The notes under the pieces were generated by a model that did no database searches, had not been told where the DNA came from, and saw only the letters and a program-made list of their open reading frames with translations. The position numbers and the translations under genes are program-made. A stretch of DNA of 64,000 bases, taken from positions 51,722,975 through 51,786,974 of the forward strand of contig JACSVZ010000007.1 in NCBI GenBank assembly GCA_014706295.1, given 5' to 3'. This document shows, piece by piece, positions 1-13,342 of this stretch. Within the stretch, counting starts at the first letter, position 1. Each line of letters starts with the position of its first letter. The DNA comes from Lycocorax pyrrhopterus obiensis. Lineage: Eukaryota; Chordata; Aves; Passeriformes; Paradisaeidae.

Positions 1-2046
1 TAAGCTCTTGTGCTCAAGGCTTAAGTCAGGCTTTTTGCCAAACATTCAAGTCCAAGACAAATAGCCTATGTGAGTGTTTTGTGCACAAAGATTACTGAAG
101 TTCATTTTAGCTTGATAGATAAACCTTTTGAAATCCGGCTTGTTAGAATTAACTATAATATAGATCAGAGCTAGCTGTTTATTGAAAAGCACTGTGGGAG
201 GAATGTAAATTACCCATGAATCAGAATGACCTGATGGTGGTGAAGTACCAGCAGCTCTTGGTGAATGTGTTGTCACCAATTCTCACAAACAATGCAACTA
301 TTTATGTACAGGAGATTATTTTTTTTTTAATAATCATGTTCTTATTCTGTCTTTTCAAGTTTTCCATTTTTCCACATAAAAATGAGGTACAATTCTATGG
401 AATTTGCAAGGAAAAATTCAAAATTCCTAAACATCCTGGTTTTGAAACAAATATTTTAATATATCTCTATTCTATAAGGCCTATTTTGGTGGCAGGGCTG
501 AAATTTCCCTGTGGGTGAAAAACCTAAGTGACTCTAAGTCACACTTTGACTCCAGCTTTATCAACCAGAGGAGGTTTTTTGGTTTCTTTTATTTTAATGT
601 CAGAAGGTGAAGCTCTTGTTTAGTAACTGCTCCCATTCTTCCACAGGTTGCCAGCAAAATACAGAGCATTCCTGACTCATCTTGCACCTCTTCAGGTATT
701 CTCTAACTTGGTTTTCACCCTTTTTTCCACTCCAGCAGAAAAAAAAAGAGTATAAAATTGTTCATAACTGTCCAAAAATTTGAAACCCAGAAAGTGCAGT
801 CTAGGATGTCACCTTGTCTGATAAAGTAGGGGAAGGGAAATAATCTGCAAATTTCAGCATCTCTTGCATCAAAGGCGTTTCCCTAAGGTATTGGACTACA
901 CTTAAAAGTTTTACCTTCCCCACATGCAGTCAGTATTCACCCTTTCTTGCCTAGGAGAATGCCTCTGTTTTCTCTCTGAAAGTCATCTCCTACCCCAGTT
1001 CGCAACAAAAACAAAAGAAGTCGTATTGTTAAAAGGTACCACAGTCTACCATGGTCTACGGCCTGGAGAACAACTCTGACATGTATTTCCATTGCATCAT
1101 GTCAGTGCTCAGCCCTGCCTTCCTTCCTGGGATTGCCAGTCACGTTGTTAGCTGATACATGTTATTTACCACCAGGCAATGTCGTGGAGGGACACTCAAG
1201 TGAGTTGAGTCAGGATCACAGGCAGAGCTATCAGGTTAGCACACAACTCCACTAAGCTGATGTATCCTGTTACTCAGCATTTACTTTGGCCAGACTTTAC
1301 CCTGGCTGTGATGACATGGGTATCCTTTTGCTACCAGGCAGTATCTCTGCATTGCACTCCTCATGCAGTGGACATGTGCTTCTAGAGCCAGAGCAATAAG
1401 ACTGGAATGTAAGCCTGCATAGACTAAGACTTGGGCTGAAAACCACCTAACTTTCACATTATAGATCAAAGAAACCAGAAAACTGTAAAAAGTTCTGTTT
1501 AATGATGACTCAAGCTTCATTTAATCCAACAGTGATGGAAATAAAACCTGGCAAAATTTGGTCTTGATTGATTAATGTGGTGTTGACAGCACCCTAATGG
1601 GTGTTATTAGAAACTTGACAATTATTAGTGTTTATGGTGCACCTCTATGGGGTTTGCAGAATTACTCATTCTGCACACATCCTAATTACAGAAACATTCA
1701 AGAAATACCTTAACAAAATGAAAAAGCATTTTTAGGTAAAACTGGCAAGTTTTTGTAAGGTAAATTGAGCCACAATCCATCCTACTGATCAAAGTACAGA
1801 TAAAATTGCACAGAAAAAATAACAGAAATAGAACAATCTATGGAATAGCAGCTTTTTCAACAAACACCACCCATTCTGTGCTCAGAACAAACCCTGGCTC
1901 TTACAGGAAAACTAAAAGGCAACTGCATAATGAATATTAATATAAACCATATTCGAAAGTGGGTTAAATTAAAGCTGAATGGTCAACTTTAATTCTAAAA
2001 ATACCTAAATCTGATTGGTTTACTTTTCAGTAATTAAATACTGCTA
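1..2046. other. AT-rich unique DNA, no gene seen
   Basis: No exon, RNA gene or known transposon is recognisable. The reading frames here are at most about 100 codons and show no domain or compositional sign of coding. T-runs and A-runs are common. Confidence 0.6.
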
Positions 2047-2099
<53 letters not shown>

Positions 2100-2117
2100 A
2101 AAATAATAATAATAATC
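2047..2117. repeat. (TAC)n microsatellite followed by (AAT)n
   Basis: An uninterrupted TAC trinucleotide array runs for about 53 bp (nearly 18 units, 2047-2099) and passes directly into a short AAT array. Both are perfect, which suggests a young and probably length-variable locus. In the other register the array reads as CTA/TAG. No reading frame uses it. Confidence 0.95.
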
Positions 2118-2555
2118 ATACATATTGGTTTAATTTTATTTATTGTAACACTCTCTAGAGGCTACTGTTTTTGCAGCAGTGACCATCAAAACCCTCCTCT
2201 TAAGAACAGCTACAACAACCACTAGGTCTTGTAAAGTAAATATTTCCAAATCATCAACAGCAACTATATCAAGATACACATCACATGCTGAAAAACAGAC
2301 AGGAATTTGGCATGTGATTCCCTTGCCCAGCCATGAACAACAATCAGTGCAGCACATGGTCGATGTCACCCTATGTGCAGTCCCTGTCCCCCCACCATCA
2401 AGGTGGCTTTCAGCCCTGTGAGTACTGGTTGCTAATAGGTCTGTTTCACAACTTTTTCTTCAAAAGCTCCTTTCTGTTACACTCCTGGCATCTGTTTCTT
2501 CCCCCATAGAAGCTGCTTAACCTAGGTGCATAACACTGTTTTATAGAGAATCCAA

Positions 2556-2611
2556 GGCCTGATCCAGCATCCACTGAAGTCTTAATAGAGTTCAGTAGGG
2601 CTAAACAAGCC
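2556..2611. repeat. Degenerate foldback repeat, copy 1
   Basis: The left arm begins GGCCTGATCC and contains CCACTGAAGTC. The right arm (GAGTTCAGTAGGG ... AAGCC) is its approximate reverse complement. The layout resembles a palindromic interspersed repeat I associate with reptile and bird genomes, where GATCAGGCCC and a 'CAATGGGA' core are typical. Related copies lie at 10,554, 17,736, 30,455 and 34,989. The family name is unknown to me. Confidence 0.4.
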
Positions 2612-5600
2612 AAAGTAAAAGATATAAGGAAGACAGACAGGTCATACTGACACGTTTGTCTAGAGACTCTCAGAGGTGCATCAAGAGGCAGAGTGACAGA
2701 AGGACCAGGGCTATCAGTTGTGTAAATCTCTGTGCCTGTTTGCTGTTTGCATCGCAGCAAGCAGCAGGTTGTTACAGCCTCTGTGGTTTTTCTCTTCTGT
2801 GCCGTCACTAACCGCATTATTCCCTTCTTGCTCTCAGAGAGAAATCTTACTTCATCCCAATGTATCTCTGGAGGAAGATCTTGCAAAACGTCCCCATGGC
2901 ATTGATGGACAGTGGATCAGGCTCTTACACAGATGAGAAGCAGCTGATTCAGGTGAGTTTTACATGCAAACTTTGACCCATTTCTGTATAACTTGAGACT
3001 TTTTTCCCGAATATCCACGTTAAATTGCTTTTGGGTCATGCTGCAGGTCTCCCAGTACTTATGGCTACACAGTGGGAAATGAACCTTTATCACTGGATTC
3101 GACATCTGATCCAGTCATTTTGCTGTACAACCTCTCTTTGTTTATGGTTGTAAAGCTGGGATTGCTATCTCATTTTAAGGCTCATCACCTGAGGTGGTAC
3201 AAGATTTAGGGTATGAGCAAGTCAACCACAGCAGCTAGTGTACAGCCCTCAGCTGAGGCTTGATAACTGAGCGTATATGTGCTCCTAGCCCGTTGCAAAG
3301 AAGAAACGAAACTGGTTGCCTGAAACCAAACTCACAGCGGATTTAAGCCACTTCCTGGGTAACTTGAGCATGTTTGGTTTTCACATGCATAAGATCTACA
3401 CAGACATGTCTCAGCAGATGGGTGGTGCGTTTAAAGGACTCCCTCTGCCAATCGATGCAAATGTGAGATGTTTGGGACAGGTTTGTATTTAAAAGACTTG
3501 TGTGAGCCTCAGTCCATTACCGATGTTATAAGGCATCAAATGGATAAACATTGTAAGGTCTATAATACATTAGTATTCTGGTGTTGTGGATATAATTGTA
3601 ACAAGATCTTTTTACTGGGGAGGGTTATTCATTAAGGTCTGAAAAACTTTTGGAGGTCCCTGTAAGAAAGGAGTTAAAGAAATGCAAAAGTGTTGCTTCG
3701 GCATTGTGTTATTTATCAGCTGTCTGGTTAGCATTTGTGCTCAGTCCGCAGGTTTCACATGTAAATCAAATGCAATGACTCTATGACAACTCACAAGATT
3801 TACACAGATGGGACCTGACCAGCCCTCTCTGAAGTCACTGGAGGTGGTCTGGGTTCCCTAATGATTGCAAATAGGAGACACAAACATAAATATAATTTAC
3901 TTTTATAAAACTTTTAATTAGGTTAATAAAATCTCTCAGCATAAAAGCCTATAGCTCATAAAAACTCAGACCCTGTGCATAGCAGAGCTGATGTGGGTCA
4001 GGATAATAGCCACAAAGAATTGCATTACCATGCTAATACAATAGGGAAGTCTCCTGCCTCTCTTTTGAATAACCTCTTATGCAAATTTCAAATGTTGACC
4101 ATGACACCAGACCTTCACAGGGCACCGAGCTGTGTTTCCCTATGCTTACAATATATTTGATTTCAACGCAAAACTGCAAACTCATCAAAACCACACCTTT
4201 CTACCAGCATTCAATTATTTAAATACAGAATATATACAATGTGGGGGGTTTGCCTCTGAGTCTTGTATAAAGTACTTCAGTCAAGCTTACAAATAATATA
4301 ATACGAAAAGGACAAAAATCTAAGTGAGGGGAAATTTTAGCCATTGGGATCCTTTTTATCTATTAGTTTCCACCTCTCCTCACCCTTGACCAGTTGTTAA
4401 AAATACTGATTCTAAAATGCATTGAAGCATGCAACATATATATATATCTATATATATACACATACAAATTGTCTCTACAACAATGAATCTGTACTATTCT
4501 TGAATTCAAAGACAGATTTATTTGTAATTTGGGTCATTATCTGCCTACTTGCTACATTTTTTGACCACATGCTAAAGATTTGAACTATGCAAAGTTTCAT
4601 TATTGTTGTCCAATTACAAAGTGTCTGCTTTCTAATGCACATAAAGATGAACTATTTATAAATATACAGGTATTTCATAGTACTTATTAAATATTATCCA
4701 CAAAATCGAAGAACAATATGTATATAAGAATATTCCATATAAAATACACATAAATGCTTTTAACAAAGCATTTTGTTATTTCATGTGCCATATTCCAGGC
4801 TCAGTTCTTAGAAATCACAATGACAAGGAAATGGTAAAATACAAGAGATTGGTTTCAATCACTTTCCCTTCCAACAGACAAAAGTTTAACTTGTCTTGTA
4901 CAATGGGACTTGTGCTAAACATATGGAACAATTTTACACTGCTTAGGGAGTAAAGAATTATTCCTATGTGTTTCTAGAAAAATCCCCCAAAATATAATAT
5001 TTAAAGAGATGCATCCAGTTTTATGTTCAAAAGTGTGATATACTGGAAATAAGATCAAATTTAATTTTTAGAATGTGTACATGCTCTCATACCCATACAC
5101 CTTTTTTTCCTTCAAAATCTAAAAAAATTCTGACTTTGTAGTTTCACCTCAGCACTATTAGCATCTCTCTCTGTGCTGTCCCAAACAGAATGGCTCTTAA
5201 GGATTAACAGAGGCTGCCATCCCAACTGTGATTGCACTGCACTCCTGAGTGCCACAGCCCAGAGTTCCAGAACAGGGATCCTTCTGACACTCACTGGCTG
5301 GAGGATGTGGAGGTTTGCCATGAGTCACCACAGGCAGGATATGAGCCGATCTGCATGGCCACACAGACTGCAGCTCAGGAGGATGTTTAATATTAGAGTT
5401 AAGTGTATTCCTTCTCCCAGCTAAAACACTCCCCGCTTCAACAGGAGTGAAGCATGTCATCCAAGGAGTGGGGATCCATATCCTCCAGGACGGGGGGGCT
5501 TCACACCTCCACTAATCATCCCCAGGGCCTTGTTCCCCTCTGCTCCTGGCCATATCCAGGACTCCTGTCTCTCTCTCCCTCTCATCCCAAGGAGGAGCAA

Positions 5601-7139
5601 TGTGCACGACCCGGAGCCAGCCTTGTTTGAATGAACCTCACTACCAACTTTCTCTGTGCGGGATGCTGATCCCTTCAGACCTGTCTAAGAGCTGGTTGAG
5701 TCAGAGGGAAAATCCACCCCAAATTCAGTGGGTTTGAGGCTGGATTCCAGACCCCAGACAAGTTTTGCTTCAGAGGAGCCTGGAGTCTAGGATATAAATC
5801 TATGTCTTTGTTGCAGACCTAACTGTAATTTGATTCCAATAGTCACAAATAGGACATAAGAAATGTGGAAATATGTGTACATGCGCCCTGCTCAAGCAGT
5901 GGGTGCCATTAGAAAGCATAATAGTGTTCCGGGCTATTGATTTTACCACAGTATTTCCTTGCTTGGTCTGTTTTCCACTATGAGATATTTGCACCATGCC
6001 ATGGTAAATGTTGTTTTTAACAGAGCTCACTGCAGTCTTATTTGAGAAACTATGTGAACAATGTGGAGTTCTCTCGCAGTGCTGAGTTGTCGGTTGGGCT
6101 GTCTGATGGTCTGTTTGAAAAAATAGGTAGGAAGAGCAAAATGGAACATAAAGCTGAATTGAGGTAAAATGTATATACTAAAAATACTAAACAGTGAGCC
6201 CCCATTAAGTGGCTTAGATACTAATGATATTAAATAGGGGATTATATTTATTCACAGGTAGAGTTCAGATTTTTATTACGTTTATCTGGAACAGAAACAG
6301 ACATCCAGACCTCATTTATCTTCCAAAACAAATACAGCTTAAGTCATAAAATGTGCTCTTTTTTGCGCCACTTTTCAATTATTCAGTTATTTTGCTAAGA
6401 GATTCACTTACTCCACTCTAGGCTAATAGGGGAAAACAAAGGGGGTGGAGAGTAGGGGCAGGAGAAAAGGAATTCATGTAAACCAATAAACAAGTTGAAT
6501 ATGCTTCTAAGTTACAACTAACATAATTAAATGTAGATCAGCTCGTCTGTCATAATAAAGTCCAATTTTCATTTAAATGAAATTTGTATAATTTTTGTCC
6601 TTGGCATAATGTGGACCAAAATTAAGCTTAAAACAAACTGATCTTTGCTGATATGAATTTACCCATCTCCCTTTTTCTGCATCTGAGCTCTTAATTACAA
6701 CTTAAAACAGCTAAGTTTTACCAAATACTTACAGCATATGATGAAAAGCAGGCAAATAAAATATTAGTGAAACTTAACTAAAGCAGATATATTTAGTGAT
6801 TTCTCCTCATCCTGAATGGATGCATTGAATGTTCTGTGGGGTCTGTCATATGTTTGGCACTAATTTGTATTTCCTTTATGACTTGAAGATGGAATAAAGT
6901 GTACTTGCGGTAAATGAACAGATGACATGCAGCTAAACCACACTTCAGACACATTGGATTAGACTTCAAAATTGGATGAAATAATGGCCTTAAAAAGTAG
7001 GATACAACAAGGACGAGGTTAAAGTTCTATACTCACGATTAGGAATACTCACCTGGAGTAAGGTATGACATGTTGTGACAAAATACAAACAATATATACA
7101 AAAAAGTATCATCTACAAGGCACACAGGTAATATACAAC
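2612..7139. other. Unique DNA, no gene seen
   Basis: About 4.5 kb without a recognisable gene. It holds a (TA)n tract at 4434-4466 and a slightly GC-richer patch near 5.2-5.8 kb, where short overlapping frames occur on both strands. None of them resembles a known protein. A loose palindrome near 3,810-3,855 may be a further degenerate foldback copy. Confidence 0.5.
4434..4466. repeat. (TA)n simple repeat
   Basis: An ATATAT tract with one TC interruption, ending in ACACATAC. It is a simple AT dinucleotide repeat with no sign of function. Confidence 0.85.
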
Positions 7140-7455
7140 CACAAATGGAGAATTGTGTCCAGCTGTCCTCTCAGCTTGAAGAAAGATGTAAAGTCATTGA
7201 AGAGACAGTGGGATAGGGCAGTAAAAACCAGTGGAGAGCCAGAAAAGGACATTAAAAAGCAGAATAGAATCACCTGTTTGCCATCTGTTTGCTATAAGGC
7301 AAAAAATAAGCCACAAAATATTAACTGTAAATTTTGGAGAGTGTTCTCTAAAGAGATGGTTGGAAATTCCTAAGAGCAGGTCAGATAAAGATGACAAGTC
7401 CAGTTTAGGTATAGTTCATTCTGCCCTGGGAGACAAGGACAGATCTGAGTTTTTT
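7140..7455 (+). mobile_element. Ancient, highly diverged CR1 LINE 3' fragment
   Basis: The first half reads like the end of CR1 ORF2, where GTGTCCAG is followed by a GAAGAAAGATGT block (7155-7190). The second half (7340-7450) matches the CR1 region just before the 3' end: GAAATTCCTAAGAGCAGGTC, then GATAAA, then GTTTAGGTATAG, then TCTGCCCTGGGAGACA. Both halves are on the plus strand in the order expected for CR1. The roughly 100 bp between them match poorly, and the terminal ATTCTRTG repeats are absent or decayed. The divergence suggests an old insertion of the amniote-wide CR1 type rather than a bird-specific subfamily. The call rests on block order and recognised motifs, not on an alignment. 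Confidence 0.6.
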
Positions 7456-9026
7456 AGTTCTCTTTCCAACTTATTTCATAAAAATGTACATTAAAATTCC
7501 ATTACAGTTATGATAGAAAGAGCTTAAACAAGAATATTTGCCCATCTACAATTATACTCACATGAATCCCTTGACGGGATCATTTTCATGGATACTCCTG
7601 ACAAATAAGACCCTGTGTCTTTCCTGAAAAGCAAAATTCCTGTTGGGTTCACAGCAAAACAAAGGACTGGACTATTCAGAAGCCAATATAACTGGAAAAG
7701 GAAAAGCCAGACTGTTGGAAAAAATTAGCTGCAGGCATACATTTTCACTAAGGCTACAGAGAGTTGTCTCTGAGAGATTTATCATTCTAAATTACCATTG
7801 GATCTACATAGGAAATAAATCTTCACAGATATCCACTTGGAACAGGGAAGGAAAAAAAACATTAAAAAGAAAGTTAGTTGTCCTGTTCCGTGATGTATTT
7901 TAGCATTTTTTCTTGTACAGAATTCAGTAAAGATTTTGCTTGTAATGGGTGGTGGATGATAGCAGATATTCTACACTTTGTTTCTGGGGGTTTTATTTTA
8001 CTCTGATTTTTGGGGTTTGTTTTGTTTTGTTTTTTTAAATGGGGTCAGCCAAAATCTCAATATTTTGACCTGAAATTAGAGGATTTGCAAATGTTGAACC
8101 ATAAATGTCAAAATATTTTAAGTTTTCAGATATTAGATTTTTTTGTCCTACAATGAAATTATCTGCAAAAATCTGTCTTTCTTTAAATGGGTTCATCAAA
8201 AAAATCTAACTTTCCAAGTTGCAAACATATGCCTAAATTAAGTGAATTTAGCATGATTCCAGAGTACAATACTTTTTAATTCATTGTAGCACCATGATTT
8301 CTTGACATTTAAAAGTTACAGGTATTCATTACTCACTGGACTTAACTATGTCAACAGTCACTAATCCTTCACAGAGTGCGTAAAAATAAGCATAAAAATT
8401 ACCTACAAATAATGAATTACAAATGCACTAATAATTTTAATTTGGTTTCAAAATGTACCAAGAAATTAATTGAAAACTGCTTGATTTCTGCCCTGTGTAA
8501 CGTGGGGAAAGAGATCATATCAGAATAAATGCCATTGAGGAGTTGTCATCTCCACCACTTTGATATGTGCCACAAAGTTAACGACTGTTTGAACTGCCAG
8601 GCACTCACTGGGCTCCTCAGTTTTCTTGTAGCTGGAAAGTTATTGTTTAAATATAAAAGGAGACTAGTTCTCACTTCAGCAAGTTCCCAAAGCTAAACAG
8701 AAGTTCCCTATTGGCAAACACTGCTGATTTGGAAGAAGGGTGCAGACTGGTTGAAGAAATTCTAGAATAGGGAAACAAGAACTATCTAAGAACCAGAAAG
8801 AATTTCTGAAAGCAAAATGGAAATCCTGGCAATGTCCACTGATACCAAAAAGAGAGGACAGCCCGACATACAAGCTTGGTATTGCTCAGGGATTTGAGGC
8901 TGGTGAAAGAACAGAAGAGGAATACTCTGCACAGTTCAATGGCTGCCCTCACAAAGCATGTTTAGAGGAAACAGCTGGCTCTGTAAGCAAGACATAATAT
9001 ATCCTGCATTGAATATGTGCATTCTT
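7456..9026. other. AT-rich unique DNA, no gene seen
   Basis: Contains T-rich and TTTTG-rich low-complexity sequence around 8,010-8,040. No exon, RNA gene or transposon end could be recognised. Confidence 0.5.
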
Positions 9027-9124
9027 AGGAAGAAGAGAAAGTGAAAAAGAAATAGAAGTGAAAGATAAGAACAGTTTAAGAGAAAAAAATGGAAGTGGAA
9101 AAGAAAACGCGCAGGGGAAGAATT
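9027..9124 (+). repeat. Purine-rich (GA-rich) tract
   Basis: Nearly all bases over about 95 bp are A or G, mostly in GAAGAAGAGAAAG-type blocks, with only scattered T and C. It is low-complexity sequence with no repeating unit, and any coding potential is an artefact of composition. Confidence 0.75.
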
Positions 9125-10553
9125 TCAGAATGTTTTTGTGAACATTCACACAGTCATAAGAGCACAGATCTGTATTTGATATTATGGTAACGTCTAAATC
9201 TTGTCAAGAGACGTCTACTAGTGATAAACTACTCTAATGAGGTAAATTTTGCATTTATTTAGAATGTCTAGAAAATGCCAGCATGTTCCAGCTCCTTGCC
9301 ACCATGGTGATATAAACTATTGCAGAATATCTGAATTTAAAAGCTCCCCCTGTTCACTTCCAGCTGTAGTTCAATCTGACATTCAAGACATGCTTCAAAA
9401 GGGACCTCACCAAATGAGATGCCACTTTCTTTTCTGTATAATAGTTGGTGAATGGATCCTTACTTGAAAACTCTTGATCTCAGTTCACAAGAATACTTTC
9501 TCAGGCACCTATGGCAGGTCATTCTGAAGGCCAGTTCTCAAGTTTCAGGTCCTGGTTCTTCCACAATTCAGGTCAGTTCAGAATAGTTTTTTTAGCTTCT
9601 TTGTTACCTTTTAAGATTACCTCCTCTTTCTGGACAAATGAATTGCTAGAATGTCTGTGAGGTCCTTAATGCTCAAGAACCTGGGAATAGTTCAGTTGAG
9701 AGAAATATCAAAATCTCCCAATTGCGTTTGAAATTCAAAGATGTAAGGCTTGGAAAAATGCTCTAATTATGGTGAAATTTCTAACACTTGATCCGTATGT
9801 CTCAGTTAGAACAACTTTTTTTTAATCTCATAAAAAATTAAACCTCCTTACTCCAAGGATAGTTTATGGTAAATAATGTTTTTCAAGGTTAGCAAAAAGC
9901 TTCTGTTTAACTGCTAGAGCAACACTATCTCTATAAATCAGTCCAATAGGCAATTAAAAATTTTCCACGTCTGTAGGTTTGGTGGAGAAATGTCAATTAA
10001 TGGCCACCAAACAACAACACAGTCTGCCAACATGCAAGTCCACTGCTATCCAATACTAACATCCAATGGTAGAGCTATATTTCATACAAGAAAATCAAAA
10101 TCAACTTACATGAATGTTTGAAGCAAAAGTCACACATAATCCACTATAGCAAAATGAATATCAGAGTCAGTGGGTTCCAAAAAGAAGAAAGAAAAAAGTA
10201 GCTATAAACTCCACAGAAAGTGGAAATGCAGGCATTGTTACACAGACCTCTAATCTCTTGTGCAGCGCTATATGTGGAGAGGAAAAAATGCCTTCCTGAC
10301 CTCTCCAAGTGATCAATTTATACTCTGAAGACTGAGAGCTGATCTGTATCTATTCCAAATTAAGTGGAATAGAAAGAAGCATGAGGCTAAAACATAAAGA
10401 AATAACACTGTAGAAAGCAGAAAGTACCTTATTCATCAGTACAAGAAGGGATGTCATTTGCTAGCAAAGGAGATATCTTCCTTTTATAAATATGCCTGTG
10501 CCGATTTTAATATCAAAAGTACCTCAGAACTCTCAGTGAAAATAATCTCTGCA
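9125..10553. other. Unique DNA, no gene seen
   Basis: About 1.4 kb with no recognisable exon, RNA gene or transposon. Reading frames are short. Confidence 0.5.
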
Positions 10554-10625
10554 GGTACTGGTCCAAAGCCTACAGAGATCAATAGGAATACCTCCCTCCA
10601 GTGCAGTAGACTCCGGATCAGGCCC
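10554..10625. repeat. Degenerate foldback repeat, copy 2
   Basis: The left arm (CTGGTCCAAAGCCTACAGAG, from 10558) pairs imperfectly with the right arm, which contains CAGTAGACTCCGGATCAGG. The outer CTGRTCC/GGATCAG ends and the central CAATAGGA match the consensus style of a palindromic interspersed repeat of sauropsids. This copy keeps both outer ends better than the others in the window. Confidence 0.5.
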
Positions 10626-12830
10626 TTTCTCTATAACAAAGGTTCCCTCCATCACAAGGCTGCAATATCCCCTTCTCCTACCCCCTTACAGTACACTCAA
10701 CTTCTGTTTTGAAGCTCACAGAAAAACAACACGGATGAATCTAACTGGGAGTGCCCTTTCAGATGGGGAAAGATATGCAAAATCACGCCAGCTTTATTCA
10801 ATGTTAAGATAAGATGTTATGTGACCTACAATCCGATTCACTATATGTGATCATCATGTGGTATAATTTTATGGCCTCTTTTTTTTTTCCCCAGGTCTAC
10901 TGAACTTCTGTTATTTCCCAAGTGTTAAAAATACTCAGTTTGCTAATATAAATGATTACAATTGACAGTGCATTGTCAATCTATTGCAAAGCTGATTTAA
11001 TTAAGAATGCCAAGGGGCATCATTTGGGGCCAGGTATCTAAGCTGCAAATTTTTTTTTGATCTCAGCCTCTCCCTATAGGACCGTCCACACTGGCACCAA
11101 AGGCTGGAGGGCAAGAGAACAAAGGGAATTTTATGTGTCTGAATTCAAATTCTTTCCCTTTGAAATGAAGCGTCCAGAATGGGCAATAAAACTGTGAAAA
11201 TGGATTTCTGGCCGCATTTGATGTTAAGCCTTTAGTGTCAAGAGCCAGGTCTTTTTTTCTCTCTCTTTCTTTTAGGTTTTTTTTTTCCTTTCCCTGAATG
11301 GTCTTGTGGGGAATTTGTCCTATAAATTATTTCTTGCAGTTTGTATGCATACAGGATGGCCTTGTCTCATAGTTAGAACTCAAAAGTAGGCTATTTTGTG
11401 TGTATGTGTTTTAATTAAATTGTGTTTCCAGTAAAATCACAATAGAAAACATTGTGCTAAAGAGGCTCATTTCATGTGGCTTTTTTTTTTCCCTACAAGC
11501 CCATGTGTGAAACCTGAATGTTTATTAAGCACTTCTGTGGAAAGAGTAACTTTCACTCTGGTCTTCCTTTTTCATACCCTGGACTCATAATCCTTTGTAT
11601 CATCTCTTCCATTCCCATAGTAGGATATTGCAATGCAATAAGAAAAGCAGAGGATTAGGCCCACTTAGAATGATCATGCAGAGGGCTCTATTATAATAAT
11701 GATTACAACCATTTTATCTTTAATAGCTAGCCACTGATGGAAGGGCGAGGGGGGAAAAGAGAGACTGAGAAATGAAAGGAATTTTGGCATATTGAAATGA
11801 TCTTTTTCCTAAGCTTTGATTGTATATGAAAATTGATCTTTAAATATTTATTTGTAACAAAATCAGTTGGCAATACCTTATTAAAGCTGGCTAAATTAAT
11901 TTAAATTGTTACACACCACTTAAGCAGTGTATTCTTCCAGTCTGAAGAAAAACAATTGTGCACGTGCGTGGGTATTCATGAGTGTGTTGATGCAGTTCAA
12001 CGGCAAAGCATCTTTTCTAATAAAATTATTAGCAGTTCGCTATCCATTTCTTTGCAGATCATGTTTTCATGAAGCAAGATTACAAGGATTACCAACCGTT
12101 TTTCTACCCTGGAAAGTCTCGGTGCTGAATGCAAAGTTTAGTTCCACAAGTACACGGAGAGTCTTTTATCAGGAGCCAGACTCACAGGTTTTCAGGGAAT
12201 AACAAATGTTTAAAAACTTCATACCCATACGTTAGAAATGTTTTACCTCTGTTAAGTAAAGTTAATGAAAAAACCCAAACCCAAACTCAAAAATCAAAAT
12301 AAAAATTTTCTCTTTGGTGGGTTCATGAGTTTCATTGTCTCTAGCCCTACATTTCTCCTCTTTCAGCCCCTCCTTTTTTTTCTGATACCCTTTTCTTGTA
12401 GTTTTCTTTCTTCAGGCCTCCCTCAGGCTTCCTGCCATCTATCCAGACTTATTCCCTTTTCCATTGACTCTGGTACATTCTGATCTTTTTTCTTTTGTTT
12501 TACACACCACAGTTAGTTCATTTTTCCTCCTTTCTCACATATAGTTTTCCTGTGCCTTTTCTGTTTTATTTCTCTGTCCTTGTCTATGATTCTAATTCTC
12601 TGTTTTCTGTATTTTTAAGAAAGATTTTCAGCCTGTCATATATATATACCCATGCAAAATTGCAATCAAAAGAATTCTTCAAGAATTCATTTCAATCAGT
12701 ATCTGAAGCCAAGAGATTTACACTCACAAACTGATACACCAGTGTCTATCATACCAGAATCATGGCCAGAATGCTTCAAATGAAATTATTAAAAAAGAGA
12801 TCATTTCCTACTTTCATATTTATTGCTTTA
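10626..12830. other. Unique DNA with a pyrimidine-rich stretch, no gene seen
   Basis: The part from about 12,330 to 12,625 is rich in C and T, which keeps several plus-strand frames open for 70-80 codons with Phe-, Ser- and Leu-rich translations. This is composition, not coding evidence. Runs resembling a polypyrimidine-AG acceptor occur near 10,880-10,895 and 11,260-11,277, but no convincing exon follows either one. Confidence 0.5.
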
Positions 12831-13342
12831 CAGAATCACAGAATGGGTCGGGTTGGAAGGGACCAGATTGGGTCATCTTGTCCAACCTCCCTGCTCATCC
12901 TAGAGCACATGGCACAGGATTGCATCCAGACAGTTCTGGAATATTTCCAGTGAGGGAGACTCCACAATCTCTCTGGACAATCTGTTCCAGTGTGTGATCA
13001 TTGCACAGTAAAGAAGTTCTTCCTTATATTCAGGTGGAATTTCCTGTGCAACAGCTCCTGCCCATTGCCTCTTGTCCTACTGCTTGGCACCACCAAGAAG
13101 AGCCTGGGTCTGTCTTCTTGGCATCCTCCCTTCAAGTACTTCTAGACATTGATGAGGTCGCCTCTCAGCCAGGCTCAACAAGCCCAGCTCCCTCAGCCTT
13201 TCCTCATAAGAGAGATGCTCCAGTGCCTTAATCATCTTTGTTATCCTCTGCTCACTCACCAGCAAGTTAGTTACACTACTGAGCATCCTTGCTGCCCTCT
13301 CCTAACCTGAAGTCCTTCATGACTTTTATGAGGGGCCACAAC
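12831..13342 (-). mobile_element. CR1 LINE 3' fragment
   Basis: The plus strand opens with CAGAATCACAGAATGG and GGTTGGAAGGGACC. This is the reverse complement of the CR1 3' end (GGTCCCTTCCAACC ... CATTCTGTGATTCTG), so the element runs on the minus strand with its 3' end at 12,831. Inward, the sequence follows CR1 order. The 3' untranslated part with the 'net of conserved' blocks comes first. Then, translated on the minus strand (13,077-13,286), comes the C-terminal CR1 ORF2 segment with YEERLRELGLLSLAERR, a known CR1 motif. The 5' side fades out near 13,340, as in most CR1 copies, which are 5'-truncated. The frame is broken, so it is a dead copy. Confidence 0.93.

Noticed and set aside
2047..2099. 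CRISPR-like or minisatellite array
   Set aside because: A pure 3-bp unit without spacers in eukaryotic DNA; it is a microsatellite. No CRISPR array occurs in the window.
2446..2886. 146-codon minus-strand frame as a gene
   Set aside because: No domain, no exon structure, and it overlaps a foldback repeat at 2,556-2,611.
10875..11290. Polypyrimidine-AG runs as splice acceptors
   Set aside because: Such runs are frequent in T-rich DNA and no open, bounded exon follows them.
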